The notes below the pieces were generated by a model. The model was not told where the DNA came from. It saw only the letters and a program-made list of their open reading frames with translations, and searched no databases. Below, piece after piece: positions 42,192 to 51,733 of a DNA stretch of 64,000 nucleotides. The number at the start of each line of letters is the position of its first letter. The stretch's first letter is position 1. The stretch is taken from contig NZ_FNSW01000001.1 in assembly GCF_900104695.1 (NCBI RefSeq), forward strand, positions 2,976,001 through 3,040,000. Direction: 5' to 3'. This stretch comes from Paenibacillus sp. GP183. GTDB lineage: Bacteria > Bacillota > Bacilli > Paenibacillales > NBRC-103111. The position numbers were made by a program, and so were the translations under genes.

Positions 42192-44663
42192 ATGGCAAAA
42201 AAACAAAAGCTGGACCCCTCGGTTCAAGCGGAGAAGTCGTCTATTATTTATTGGCTGCTTATAAGCTTCGTAGTTGTCTTCATGTTTTGGTCACCTTTTA
42301 AAAAAGCATTGTTTAATGGAAATTCGTATTCGTTTGAACGTCCAATTTATTCTTCTTTCATATGGTCTTCGCTCATTTTACTTTTGGTAGGTATCTTTTT
42401 CTTTTTTGTTTGGAAATGGCAATCCCAGAGAGATGCTCTGGCCGTTGCCGTTTGGTTAATCCCCATCACATATATCATATCACTAATCCCTGCCGCATCC
42501 CATTATTACTCGACCAACATGGTATATATCCAGATCATGTACGCTATCTTTTTTATTGCTGGAACTTACTTGGCCCGAAACAAACTCGGCAATTCCATCC
42601 TGTCCACTGCTTTAATGGGATCCGGCTATGTCCTTGTCTTGTTTGGACTCTTGAACTGGCTCGGAAACGGTAAATTTGCTGGAAGCTTGGTCGGCTGGTT
42701 TGTAGAATTGGACAAAGGAATCTATCGCGATGCTGTCATGACGGACTCGAACGGTTTGCGGCTTACATCCGTATTCCAATATGCAAACTCGTACGCAGCC
42801 TATTTAATAGCTATACTATTTGCTTCTCTATTTCTAGTGTCCAAATCTCGTAAATGGTACATAATTGGTATCCATGCTTTTATGTTAGTGCCTGTCATTA
42901 TTTCGTTTTTCCTGACTCTCTCTCGAGGTGCAATTGTAGTTGTTCCTTTCATTTTGCTGATCATCTTATTCTTCCAAAAATTAAACCGGCAGATCCTGAT
43001 CCTGGTTCATATGGTTCTAGCTTTTATAGCCTCATTTGTAATTCTCCAGAAGATTACGAATGCAGGCATTGAATTAAACAAGCAGTTCAATTCTTCTTTA
43101 TCGAGAAACAGTTGGCTGATCGTTATTGGAGTTTCTCTAGCCGTCACTCTTCTTAGCATACTAATCCAAAAATTTGCCGCTCCTTACATCGAAAGAAAAC
43201 TGGAGCGCTTCAACGACCGTAAGCTCACAAATATTATCGTACCTATTGCTGCTACTGTGATCGGTATTGTAGGTGCCTTGCTTATTTTTGCCGATACGGG
43301 TGCTTCCAAGCTTTTGCCGGAGAATGTGCGAACTCGCATAGCGAACATTAACTTCGCCCAGCATAGTGTTCTTGAGCGGGGAACTTTTTATAGAGATGCC
43401 ATTAAGGTATTCAAAGATTATCCTTTACTCGGGGCTGGCGGTGGGGCTTGGTCTGCACTGTTTGAGAAGTATCAAAGTAACCCCTACATAAGCCGTCAGG
43501 CTCACAACTTCTTTCTGCAGTATTTGGTGGAGGTTGGCATTGTTGGATTGCTTATTTTCTTGCTGTTTCTTGGAGCTGTGTTTTACCTGTTTATCCGAAA
43601 ACACTTTAATAGCCAATCCGAGACTAAGGACTCTCATTTTCTTTTTTTCATAGTGGCTGTTTCCCTGCTTATTCATAGTCTTATTGACTTCGATTTAAGT
43701 TATGTCTACTTGGGGATTGTGCTCTTTCTCAGCTTAGGCGCTATGATCTCCAATGCTGGGGACGTACCATTCAGATGGAATTTGGACCGGCCACTCATCA
43801 ACAAAGGCTATCCTGCTCTGCTTTTCATATTATCACTTACTCTATTTTTCATCTCAGTAAGACTGCTAAGCGCGAATGGATCCTACAATGAATCGATTAA
43901 GGTCATTCAAACCAGCAAGGATTATAATCAGATCATAGCTCCACTAAACAAAGCTTTGAGCCTGCATCCAACTCAGCCGGACTACCTACTGCCCAACGAT
44001 GTATTTCCAGGTAAAATAGGATTACTGCTACAAGTGTACAATCAGACGAAAAAAGAAGAATTTTTCAATGAGTCCGACCAGTATTTAAAGGATTTGCGCA
44101 AGAAAGAGCCATTCAACCGTTCTGTTCTTTACCAGCAGTTAGCAGCCTACAAGCTTAAAAATCAATTAGACGAAGCTGAAAAGCTCGTGGATGCCAAACT
44201 CGGCAATTATCCATGGATCATCTCCATGTATGAAGAAAGTATCGCTTTGAATACAGATTTAGGCAATCAGGCGATGACAGCCAAGAATAACCAAAGCCGT
44301 GACCAACATTGGAATAAAGCTATGGAAGTTTATAATCTGGTTCTGACCAAAATGAAAGAGCTGGAAAGTCTGCCTAAAGATCAAGCGCAAGGACAGCCCT
44401 TCAACATCACCAACAAAATAGCATTAAGTATTGGCCAGATTAAATATTTTCATGGTGATTATGCTACATCTTCTGGTTTATTAAAACCCTTTGTTTCTGA
44501 TCAACTGGATGACCCGGCTAACAGGATGATTGCCAGATGGTACTACGCAACAACGAGTAAGCAAAATACCCCGGATAAAGCGTTATATGATAAGCTGATT
44601 GCAAAAGATCCAAACGAGAAGCAGCAGATTGAGGCGTTATTAAACGCTGAGGTTGTAAAATAA
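42192..44663 (+). CDS. O-antigen ligase/polymerase family protein (Wzy_C) with TPR-like tail
   Basis: 823 residues from the ATG at 42192, which has GGAAGGAAGGG about ten bases upstream. The first 560 residues hold about twelve helices with the Wzy/WaaL core (HAFMLVPVIISFFLTLSRGA, and the extracytoplasmic loop with ARQAHNFFLQYLVEVGIVG). The C-terminal 260 residues are soluble, with TPR-like helix pairs (FNESDQYLKDLRKKEPFNRS; HWNKAMEVYNLVLTKMKELE). In S-layer glycan loci a WsfB-type relative is the proposed oligosaccharyl-protein transferase. It faces away from rmlA and towards the SLH-protein gene; a strong terminator follows. The acceptor is not proven; polymerase activity is an alternative. 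Confidence 0.85.
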   Translation: MAKKQKLDPSVQAEKSSIIYWLLISFVVVFMFWSPFKKALFNGNSYSFERPIYSSFIWSSLILLLVGIFFFFVWKWQSQRDALAVAVWLIPITYIISLIPAASHYYSTNMVYIQIMYAIFFIAGTYLARNKLGNSILSTALMGSGYVLVLFGLLNWLGNGKFAGSLVGWFVELDKGIYRDAVMTDSNGLRLTSVFQYANSYAAYLIAILFASLFLVSKSRKWYIIGIHAFMLVPVIISFFLTLSRGAIVVVPFILLIILFFQKLNRQILILVHMVLAFIASFVILQKITNAGIELNKQFNSSLSRNSWLIVIGVSLAVTLLSILIQKFAAPYIERKLERFNDRKLTNIIVPIAATVIGIVGALLIFADTGASKLLPENVRTRIANINFAQHSVLERGTFYRDAIKVFKDYPLLGAGGGAWSALFEKYQSNPYISRQAHNFFLQYLVEVGIVGLLIFLLFLGAVFYLFIRKHFNSQSETKDSHFLFFIVAVSLLIHSLIDFDLSYVYLGIVLFLSLGAMISNAGDVPFRWNLDRPLINKGYPALLFILSLTLFFISVRLLSANGSYNESIKVIQTSKDYNQIIAPLNKALSLHPTQPDYLLPNDVFPGKIGLLLQVYNQTKKEEFFNESDQYLKDLRKKEPFNRSVLYQQLAAYKLKNQLDEAEKLVDAKLGNYPWIISMYEESIALNTDLGNQAMTAKNNQSRDQHWNKAMEVYNLVLTKMKELESLPKDQAQGQPFNITNKIALSIGQIKYFHGDYATSSGLLKPFVSDQLDDPANRMIARWYYATTSKQNTPDKALYDKLIAKDPNEKQQIEALLNAEVVK

Positions 44664-44694
44664 CACTCAAGTCACAAATATATTTAATTCCTTG

Positions 44695-44735
44695 AACACA
44701 TGTAACTCTATCTTAAAAGAGTGCATGTGTTTTTT
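44695..44735 (+). terminator. Rho-independent terminator after the ligase-like gene
   Basis: AACACATG...ACTCT (44695-44709) pairs with AGAGT-GCATGTGTT (44718-44731), followed by a T tract (44730-44735). It ends the transcript of the ligase-like gene before the SLH gene. Confidence 0.88.
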
Positions 44736-44840
44736 GTTTCTGTACTCCACCCAATGGGTAATAACCTCTAGGAAAATGTTTCCTTATTTAGGTGCGACTT
44801 AATAATTGATCTTATATCAAGAAGGAGGTGAAATCAATTG

Positions 44841-46526
44841 ATGAAATTACCTAATCTTAAAGATGAACACGCAACAAACACAAATGAATGGGGTGGTTCC
44901 AGAGTGAAAACTATCGCAAAGAAGAAAATTGCTCAAGTCGTTGCCTTTTTAATGCTAGTATCTATTCTTTTACCCGTAATCGCTTATGGAGCTACTGGAA
45001 CTGGAATTATGACTGGCAGCTATAGCTATAACAAAACAACCGGAGCTGTTACAGCAACTGTGTACAGTGACGTGTACGACAGCACTTATGGAAATGTGAA
45101 ACTTAATGTCATTGCTCCAAATGGTACAACTGTTTTAAAAACTATATCAGTGCCTGCTAATTACACAGTCACCGCTAATGTGTATTATTTCAATATAACC
45201 GGATATATCGCACAGACTAACGTATACGACGCAGTATATCTTGAGGGTGACTATCACAGCTCTGTCTCTGCAAGAGTATACGCATCAGACTCTAGCAGTA
45301 CTGGAGGCACTGGCAGTCCTGGAGGTACAATTCCACCACAAACACCAGATAATAGCGTCACAGTGGATGTCCCTTCCAATGGAGATGTCAATGGCGACAA
45401 CCTGAAGAAAGCCTTGGCAGACAAATTGTATGTAACCTTGGCTTTAAACGGAAGCTCGGTTGCCATTCCAGCCACAGCGCTAATTGATGCGGTTAAAAAA
45501 CCTGGCGCTACGATTATCGTACTTTCCCAAAGTGGATCCATCACAATTCCGCTTTCAACTTTGGATCTAAATGCTCTAGCATTATTTCTCGGGGTCGATC
45601 TGAAAGATCTCAAGATTGTGGTTACCATATCGGGTGTTAGTGTGGAAACCGCCCTTGCTGTTAATAAGGCGGCTCAAGGTGTTGGCGGGACTATTTTAGG
45701 TGGTCCACTAGATTTTAAAATCGAAGCTGTTGGAGCTAATGGCAAAAAGACGGCAATCAACTTTGGCAATACTTATATTTCAAGAACAATGAATTACAAT
45801 GGTCCAGTGGATCCCAAGAAAGTAACAGTTGTACTTTTCAATGAATCGTTGAACAAGGTTACTTTTGTACCGTCTACTTTCAGTGTGGCGGATGGTAAGA
45901 CTGTCGCCACGGCTAAACGTACAGGCACTAGCATTTACGCCCTGATGGAACTGAATAAAGGCTTCACAGACATTGTGAACCACTGGTCGCGAGAGGATGT
46001 TCAGCTTTTAGCTAATAAGATCGTCATAGATGGGATGACAGATACTACCTTTGCTCCGGATCGCAACATTACACGTGCAGAATTCGCTGCCCTTGTCGTT
46101 CGTTCTCTGGGAATTGATCCGAGTGGAGCAGCATCTGAAAAGTTCAGTGATGTAAAATCATCAGATTGGTTTGTCAATGTGGTTGGAGCTGCGGCTAAGG
46201 CGAACCTTATCGATGGCTATGAAGACGGCACCTTCCGTCCAGATGCACAGATCAATCGGGAAGAACTGGCGACTATGGTCATTCGAGCCATGCGTTATGC
46301 TGGTATGAGTCCAGCTGTTTCAGCTTCACAGCAAGATTCTCTGCTTAGCAGTTTCACCGATGCCGGTCAAATCGTCTTTGCAAAAGCTGAAATTGCTGCT
46401 GCAATCAATGCGGGTGTCATCAATGGGATGACGGATTCAACGATCGGGCCTAGACAGCAAGCAACACGGGCTCAATCGGCTGTGATGCTCAAACGCTATT
46501 TATCTAAAGCAGCCTTTATCAACTAA
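44841..46526 (+). CDS. SLH-domain cell-surface protein
   Basis: 561 residues from the ATG at 44841; AAGGAGGTG at 44822-44829 serves this or the TTG at 44838, while a GTG at 44904 would give a conventional signal peptide start. The signal sequence is KKKIAQVVAFLMLVSILLP followed by AYGA. The middle (about 35-370) is a Ser/Thr/Gly-rich secreted region with an Ig-like start (YSYNKTTGAVTATVYSDVYD). The C-terminus has three SLH repeats: FTDIVNHWSREDVQLLANK, FSDVKSSDWFVNVVGAAA and FTDAGQIVFAKAEIAAAI. SLH domains anchor proteins to secondary cell-wall polymer. It may be the acceptor of the locus glycan. A terminator follows. Confidence 0.9.
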   Translation: MKLPNLKDEHATNTNEWGGSRVKTIAKKKIAQVVAFLMLVSILLPVIAYGATGTGIMTGSYSYNKTTGAVTATVYSDVYDSTYGNVKLNVIAPNGTTVLKTISVPANYTVTANVYYFNITGYIAQTNVYDAVYLEGDYHSSVSARVYASDSSSTGGTGSPGGTIPPQTPDNSVTVDVPSNGDVNGDNLKKALADKLYVTLALNGSSVAIPATALIDAVKKPGATIIVLSQSGSITIPLSTLDLNALALFLGVDLKDLKIVVTISGVSVETALAVNKAAQGVGGTILGGPLDFKIEAVGANGKKTAINFGNTYISRTMNYNGPVDPKKVTVVLFNESLNKVTFVPSTFSVADGKTVATAKRTGTSIYALMELNKGFTDIVNHWSREDVQLLANKIVIDGMTDTTFAPDRNITRAEFAALVVRSLGIDPSGAASEKFSDVKSSDWFVNVVGAAAKANLIDGYEDGTFRPDAQINREELATMVIRAMRYAGMSPAVSASQQDSLLSSFTDAGQIVFAKAEIAAAINAGVINGMTDSTIGPRQQATRAQSAVMLKRYLSKAAFIN

Positions 46527-46546
46527 TTCGTATGAGAAAAAGAAAT

Positions 46547-46584
46547 GGGACCTCCTACCTGAGCGGTAAGGGGTCCCTTTTTTT
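46547..46584 (+). terminator. Rho-independent terminator after the SLH-protein gene
   Basis: GGGACC (46547-46552) pairs with GGTCCC (46572-46577), with an inner CTCCTACC/GGTAAGG pairing, followed by seven T residues. Confidence 0.88.
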
Positions 46585-46619
46585 ATGATGGCAGGGGAAT
46601 TTCTCGATTTCTCAAACAA

Positions 46620-46877
46620 TCATTCCGAGTAATCGAAGCTGCTTCCGAGGATCAGGTCATAATGCTCTTTGCACAAATAATTATTCATTTCTGGTTGATT
46701 GCATCCCATGATGCGGCAAATGGAGCGAGGAATTTGGAGTGATGGCTCTTTAGTCAATCCTTCTTTATTATTCTTTTTTTGCTTGTAATACCAAGTTGCG
46801 TAATGATTTCTGCACAGCCCTCTGGAAGCAGCTGGTTTGGTGCATCCCGGTTCCTGGCATTCTTGCGTGTGTTTCAT
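46620..46877 (-). CDS. Small double zinc-finger-like protein (two C-x4-C...C-x2-H motifs)
   Basis: 85 residues. Two similar modules are visible: CQEPGCTKPAASRGLCRNHY (about residues 7-26) and CRIMGCNQPEMNNYLCKEHY (about 54-73). Each has the CxxxxC...CxxH arrangement of a treble-clef-type zinc site found in HNH-like and phage-linked small proteins. The linker is lysine-rich (YKQKKNNKEGLTK), so DNA or RNA binding is plausible. No catalytic H-N-H triad is evident. It is transcribed towards the terminator of the SLH gene and is probably monocistronic. Function unknown. Confidence 0.75.
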   Translation of the reverse strand: MKHTQECQEPGCTKPAASRGLCRNHYATWYYKQKKNNKEGLTKEPSLQIPRSICRIMGCNQPEMNNYLCKEHYDLILGSSFDYSE

Positions 46878-46987
46878 AGTTACCTCCGTTAGTAGATGAT
46901 AATGTGTATAATTCTCAAAAAGGTACTACAGGATTACTATAAGATTATCTTTAATGCGTTAATGAGTCAATAAACTGTAATAAATTA

Positions 46988-47410
46988 TCATATTGAGAAG
47001 CCTCGCATTAGCGGCATGATGAAGGAAAGCACACCCTTTCCTATCTTAAACCATCCGCCCAAATTGCCCAAGAAGCCTCCACCTCCGCCAGCACCTCCCA
47101 GCCCTCGAAAACCTCCCAATCCAGCTCCTCTACTGCCAAACAAGCTTCCTAAACCTCCTAAACCTCCAGATCCTCCCAACTTGCCCAATCCACCCAATCC
47201 GCCAAACTTACCCAACATACTGCCTAATCCGCCTAGCGCTGCGATCTGAGCCTTTGCTCTTTTTTTATTCTTTGAGAGTTTTTTCTTTCCTTTAAACCCC
47301 TGCATCACGATTTGGTTGCCTTGAATCTCTCGGATAATGCCATATCGATAAGTACCGTCTTTCAAAACCGCGCACACTGGCACTCCGATCCAGGCATGTG
47401 CATCTATCAT
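46988..47410 (-). CDS. Hypothetical protein with glycine-rich low-complexity tail
   Basis: 140 residues. The N-terminal 50 residues (IGVPVCAVLKDGTYRYGIIREIQGNQIVMQGF) look like a small beta-barrel and resemble a Bacillus/Paenibacillus spore- or envelope-linked domain that I cannot name. A lysine-rich linker (KGKKKLSKNKKRAKAQ) follows, then a GGLG-repeat region (about 58-118) and a hydrophobic C-terminus (LSFIMPLMRGF). GGLG repeats are typical of low-complexity structural or disordered segments. The gene sits alone between the zinc-finger gene and the nucleobase permease. A role in surface or spore structures is guesswork. Confidence 0.65.
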   Translation of the reverse strand: MIDAHAWIGVPVCAVLKDGTYRYGIIREIQGNQIVMQGFKGKKKLSKNKKRAKAQIAALGGLGSMLGKFGGLGGLGKLGGSGGLGGLGSLFGSRGAGLGGFRGLGGAGGGGGFLGNLGGWFKIGKGVLSFIMPLMRGFSI

Positions 47411-47588
47411 TTCCTCACTACCTCTCCAAAATCATTTCTCGTCCAATTATTATATGTGCTTGGCTCGCTGCCCGTTTATGTTCTTGTGGAAAATATCAAA
47501 AAGAAGCCTCGCCCAAGTTCAATGAACTTAAGAGATGCTTCCATTAAACAACAGCATATCTAGCCACGTCCAACACGCCTCACAACTT

Positions 47589-48881
47589 TCAATTTGTAAC
47601 CTCATAGCTTTGCCAATTCACGAAAGATTCCAGGAACACCGAAAAGATCACTCCCATTATCAATCCGTTGCTAACAAGGGGACGTATTAACACCGGCAAT
47701 TCGACGAATGCCTCCGGAGAAATATTCATAATCGAGATGCCCAGCAGTGTCGGTGCTGCAATCCGATAAATCGTTCTGGAATTAAAGAGGACTTCATTAA
47801 TATTGCGTAACGCTGCCCCGAACAATTGAAGATAGGCTACCAATAAAACGGCATTCCCGACCGTCACCGGCATGGTTGAGAGAAAGACTCCCCAAGATGG
47901 TACTAGGCCGAGCAGCATGACAAGCCCGCCGCCTATTATAAAAACGGCTCTATTCAAAATCCTCGTACTCTCAAGGAATCCTATGGAGGAGCTGTATGGC
48001 CCGTAAGGAACCAGACCCAGCAACGCTGACACAACTGAATAGATACCCGTTAACATAAAAGAAACTTTATAATGGCCATCCGAGGTTTTCATCTTGTAAA
48101 GAATCTCGGCGGTGCTCACAGCGGTAATCGTATTTGACATGTTAATTAATCCAGCGATGAAGGAAATAAGAATGATTCCATATTCCAGATTTGGTGTTCC
48201 CCATGGAAACAGAGTCAGCGTTGAGGCGTTAGCCTCCGGGACTGGTACATGCCCAGGGAAAAGCGAGTCATACGCGACCCATCCAACAATCATGCCGATC
48301 AAAATGGAGAAATTACTGACAGCTCCGCACCCCTTCAAATTAACCCATCCTACCAGAAAAGCTATACAAATGGATAACAGCGATACACGAAAATCAAGAT
48401 GCTTACCGTCCGAAATCCCCATCATGCCTTTAAAGAAAATGATAATGAGCTGGCTGGACAAAAGAAACAGGTATACACTCATCACCATAGGGGTAAAAAT
48501 TCGTTTCAAAACACTCCCAAAATTCAAAGCGCCTAAAATAATAGTAACTGCACCGGCCAGCAAGATGCCGGTGGCAAAACCGCCGCCAACCGCAGTCAAG
48601 CTCATTCCAGCAGAAGGAGCGGAAGCGCATATGCTTAACATCAGCCCCCACCACAGTCCCGAGTGGCCTTCCATTAAAGAGTAGCGGTGACCGATCGCTG
48701 CCTGCAGAACACTGGCAGCGCCGGTAATGATAAAGGAACGCTGGAGGGAAGCTGCAACTTCTTCCGGAGGCAAATGAAAAGCTGCACCGATAGATATAGG
48801 TACAACGACGATATTGGCAAAAATAAAAAAGAACCATTGCACTCCAGCAAGCCCTATCGTGTAAGTTGAAAGTTTAGACAT
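47589..48881 (-). CDS. NCS2-family nucleobase permease (xanthine/uracil type)
   Basis: 430 residues, about 12-14 helices. FANIVVVPISIGAAF is the N-terminal NCS2 half-helix, and NLEYGIILISFIAGLINMSNT and YGPYSSSIGFLESTR are the substrate-binding segments, the latter a variant of the NCS2 motif. NCS2 carriers import purine or pyrimidine bases with protons or sodium. It is the last gene of the nucleoside operon, 47 bases after the adenine deaminase, so hypoxanthine, xanthine or adenine exchange is the likely role. The specificity cannot be read from sequence. Confidence 0.88.
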   Translation of the reverse strand: MSKLSTYTIGLAGVQWFFFIFANIVVVPISIGAAFHLPPEEVAASLQRSFIITGAASVLQAAIGHRYSLMEGHSGLWWGLMLSICASAPSAGMSLTAVGGGFATGILLAGAVTIILGALNFGSVLKRIFTPMVMSVYLFLLSSQLIIIFFKGMMGISDGKHLDFRVSLLSICIAFLVGWVNLKGCGAVSNFSILIGMIVGWVAYDSLFPGHVPVPEANASTLTLFPWGTPNLEYGIILISFIAGLINMSNTITAVSTAEILYKMKTSDGHYKVSFMLTGIYSVVSALLGLVPYGPYSSSIGFLESTRILNRAVFIIGGGLVMLLGLVPSWGVFLSTMPVTVGNAVLLVAYLQLFGAALRNINEVLFNSRTIYRIAAPTLLGISIMNISPEAFVELPVLIRPLVSNGLIMGVIFSVFLESFVNWQSYEVTN

Positions 48882-48927
48882 TGCTGTGTTCCTTTCTGTA
48901 AGAAAAAACCACTTTCTATTTCTAAAT

Positions 48928-50634
48928 TTAAATGAATAAGCTTACCAGTTTACCTTCATTGACCCGAACAAGACCAAGGTCCGTGATCTTAAGCTCCGGG
49001 CTTACAGGCAATGAATGAGTACTAATTGACATAATTGGGTTGTAATGCACGTAACCCAAATCAAGCATCGATTGTCGCAAATGCTTCATCTGATCCGCCA
49101 CCTCACCAAGCGGTGCTTCCGTCAAAATGCCCCCGACCGGCAAGCTTAAAAACGAGATCACTTTTCCATTTTCCACGACACAAAAACCGCCCTGATGTTC
49201 GATAACGGTATTGGCAGCAAGAAGCATATCGTCTTTATTTTTCCCGACCACTAAAAGGTTGTGATTATCGTGGGAATAAGTCGTTGCAATTGCCCCTCTT
49301 TTTATCGTGTCGCCTCCGAGCAGCCCGAACGCACGGTTCCCGTTTTTACCGTAACGTTCGAAAATGCCGATGCAGCAATAAGGGCTTTCTTCCCACTGCA
49401 GCTCATTTTGTCTTACTTCCACGTTCTCCGTTTGTTCTTTTGTGAAAGTTGTCTTCCGTGAGACCATCATGACACGGCATGTTTGCGTGCCCGCCTCGAT
49501 CGGCGCAGGGATGGAGAAATCATCTTTTTGGAGCAACTTAAGCTGTACGCTTTGATAAAAATCATCCGGGAATTGTCTGGTCGGTTTTTCTTGTTCATAG
49601 GTTTCGTTAGCATCGTATACTTTGATGCCGTTTTTATAAACTTGGCCAATGGAAAACTCGGTAATATCGTCGAGCAGAATAAAATCGGCAATTTTATCAG
49701 GCGCAATGCGTCCCCTATCGTTTAAATTCATGCGTCTGGCCGGCGTGAAAGTTCCTGCATAGATCGCCGCTTCCGGCTTCATTCCCATCCGTACCGCTTT
49801 TCGCAGCAAATGGTTCAGGTGCCCGTAATCCTTAAATGTATCCGGCATAACATCATCGGTCACAAAGCAAAAATGCTCGCTTCTTTCGTTCGCGACCAAA
49901 TGATTGATAATATCCTCGGTCATAGACTTTTCCTGAATCTCGATAAACATACCTGCCTTGATTCTCTCTTCCATACCCTGCACGGTTTGCTCTGTATGGT
50001 CCGAGTCGATCCCGGCAAACACAAACCGGCTTAAATCAAGATCCATCAGTCTGGGGCAGTGTCCTTCTATAGGAACCTTGGGATAATTGGTTCTCATATG
50101 CATTAGCAGACGGTTCGTTTTACCTTCGGGATTCGTGATCAAATCTGCGAAATTCATAATTTCCCCTAGGCAGATAACCTTCTCATCCAGCAGTAATGCG
50201 TCGATTTCCGCAACGTCAATTGTACCGCCTGTTGTCTCCAAGTCTGTCGCAGGAACAGAGCTCGGAATGGCATACCAAATATCTGCCTTACAATCCTCGC
50301 TGGCCGCGATCATTTCCTGGATTCCGCGCAACCCGAATACATTGGCCATTTCATGCGGATCCGCCACGATGGTCGTTACGCCGTTTTTAATCAGCCCGTA
50401 CGAGAAGGTGCGCGGCGTAACCATCGTGCTCTCGATATGCAGATGAATATCGATGAGACCGGGTATCATGAACCTTTTATTACCTTGCAGCACTTCCTTA
50501 GCCTGAAAGCTTTCCGTTGCTTTATCTCCTATGTAAAAGAATCTACCGTCAATAACGGCCACATTACCCAGATAAAACTTTTTTAAAGCGCTGTTAAATA
50601 CCTGCACGTCCAGGATCAGCGTGTCGACATACAT
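48928..50634 (-). CDS. ade: Adenine deaminase
   Basis: 568 residues, standard for the family. The metal-binding motif GLIDIHLHIESTMV is diagnostic, with VADPHEMANVFG, GHCPRLMDLDLSRFVFAGIDSD and a C-terminal domain containing FGLLGGDTIKRGAIATTYSHD and LPVGGILTEAPLGEVAD. It converts adenine to hypoxanthine plus ammonia with Mn/Fe in the cytoplasm. In this operon it follows the nucleoside hydrolase step that releases adenine, and precedes a base permease. The start ATG at 50634 lies just after the ABC ATPase gene (20 bases). Confidence 0.93.
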   Translation of the reverse strand: MYVDTLILDVQVFNSALKKFYLGNVAVIDGRFFYIGDKATESFQAKEVLQGNKRFMIPGLIDIHLHIESTMVTPRTFSYGLIKNGVTTIVADPHEMANVFGLRGIQEMIAASEDCKADIWYAIPSSVPATDLETTGGTIDVAEIDALLLDEKVICLGEIMNFADLITNPEGKTNRLLMHMRTNYPKVPIEGHCPRLMDLDLSRFVFAGIDSDHTEQTVQGMEERIKAGMFIEIQEKSMTEDIINHLVANERSEHFCFVTDDVMPDTFKDYGHLNHLLRKAVRMGMKPEAAIYAGTFTPARRMNLNDRGRIAPDKIADFILLDDITEFSIGQVYKNGIKVYDANETYEQEKPTRQFPDDFYQSVQLKLLQKDDFSIPAPIEAGTQTCRVMMVSRKTTFTKEQTENVEVRQNELQWEESPYCCIGIFERYGKNGNRAFGLLGGDTIKRGAIATTYSHDNHNLLVVGKNKDDMLLAANTVIEHQGGFCVVENGKVISFLSLPVGGILTEAPLGEVADQMKHLRQSMLDLGYVHYNPIMSISTHSLPVSPELKITDLGLVRVNEGKLVSLFI

Positions 50635-50653
50635 GCTAAGTCCCCCTGACCAT

Positions 50654-51718
50654 CTATTTTACCGGAACTAATTTCTCTTTTGGGAAGCTGAGGGTTACGT
50701 TATCCCCATGCTCGTACGGGACCTCGTCCGGACTGTTCACAATAAAATTACCTAAGACCGTCTTCACAACATACTGATATCTCTGCCCCAAAAATGTCGA
50801 AACTTGAATGATCCCGTTAATCGTGTTTATTGCGGAACGGTCGCCAAGCTGTATGATATGGATATCATCAGGACGGATCGCGCAGGAGACCTTGTCCTCA
50901 CCCACACTATTCGAAGTGCTATTGATCGTAAATACGCTGCCGTCTGGCGCTTTAAGGCTGAGCATGTCTTCATTTCTTTCTACAACATCGAAACGAAGGA
51001 AATTATCGAAGCCGATAAACCGCGCTACAAACTCGGTTTGCGGGTTTTTATAAATAACGGATGGCTTATCCAGCTGCTCAATAACACCCTTATTCATAAT
51101 TGCCACTTTGTCGGATATGGAGAAGCATTCTTCCTGATCGTGGGAGACGTAAACGGTTGTAATGCCCAGCTCTTTTTGAATACGGCGGATTTCCACACGC
51201 ATATGCACTCTCAGGTTGGCATCCAGGTTGCTCAGCGGCTCATCGAACAGCAACAGATCCGGCTTGATCACCAGACCACGGGCAATGGCTACTCGTTGTC
51301 TTTGGCCCCCGGAAAGCTCGGCGGGATACCTTTTTTCAAAACCGGTCAGGTTGACGATTTCCATAATCTCTGAGACACGCTTCTTGATTTCGCTTTCGCT
51401 GATGGACCGCTGCTTCAAACCGAAAGCAATGTTGTCAAAAATATTGAGATGCGGGAAAAGCGCATAGTTCTGAAAAACAAAGCCGAAATTCCGTTTGTGT
51501 ACCGGAACTTTAGTATAGTCGGTCCCGTTAAACAAAAAATGGCCCTCCTTGGCTTCGTTAAAACCGGCAATTAGCCGCAATGTAGTGGTTTTACCGCATC
51601 CGCTCGGCCCCAAGAGAGAAATGAATTCACCTTTACTCACCTCCAAATTAAAGTTTTGGAGAATAAAATTTTTATTATCATATGCTACCGAAATATTTTT
51701 TAGCTGAATAAGGGACAT
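50654..51718 (-). CDS. ABC importer ATPase, PotA-like with TOBE domain
   Basis: 354 residues from the ATG at 51718, chosen because GGAGG lies seven bases upstream; the ATG six bases earlier is too close. Walker A GPSGCGKTT, signature LSGGQRQR and Walker B LLLFDEPLSNLD are present, and the C-terminal part (about 245-354) is a TOBE regulatory/substrate domain. The subfamily serves spermidine/putrescine, iron or similar importers. The gene follows two permeases and precedes adenine deaminase, so nucleosides or a modified base are the likely substrates of this system. Confidence 0.9.
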   Translation of the reverse strand: MSLIQLKNISVAYDNKNFILQNFNLEVSKGEFISLLGPSGCGKTTTLRLIAGFNEAKEGHFLFNGTDYTKVPVHKRNFGFVFQNYALFPHLNIFDNIAFGLKQRSISESEIKKRVSEIMEIVNLTGFEKRYPAELSGGQRQRVAIARGLVIKPDLLLFDEPLSNLDANLRVHMRVEIRRIQKELGITTVYVSHDQEECFSISDKVAIMNKGVIEQLDKPSVIYKNPQTEFVARFIGFDNFLRFDVVERNEDMLSLKAPDGSVFTINSTSNSVGEDKVSCAIRPDDIHIIQLGDRSAINTINGIIQVSTFLGQRYQYVVKTVLGNFIVNSPDEVPYEHGDNVTLSFPKEKLVPVK

Positions 51719-51733
51719 TGCCATACCTCCGGA

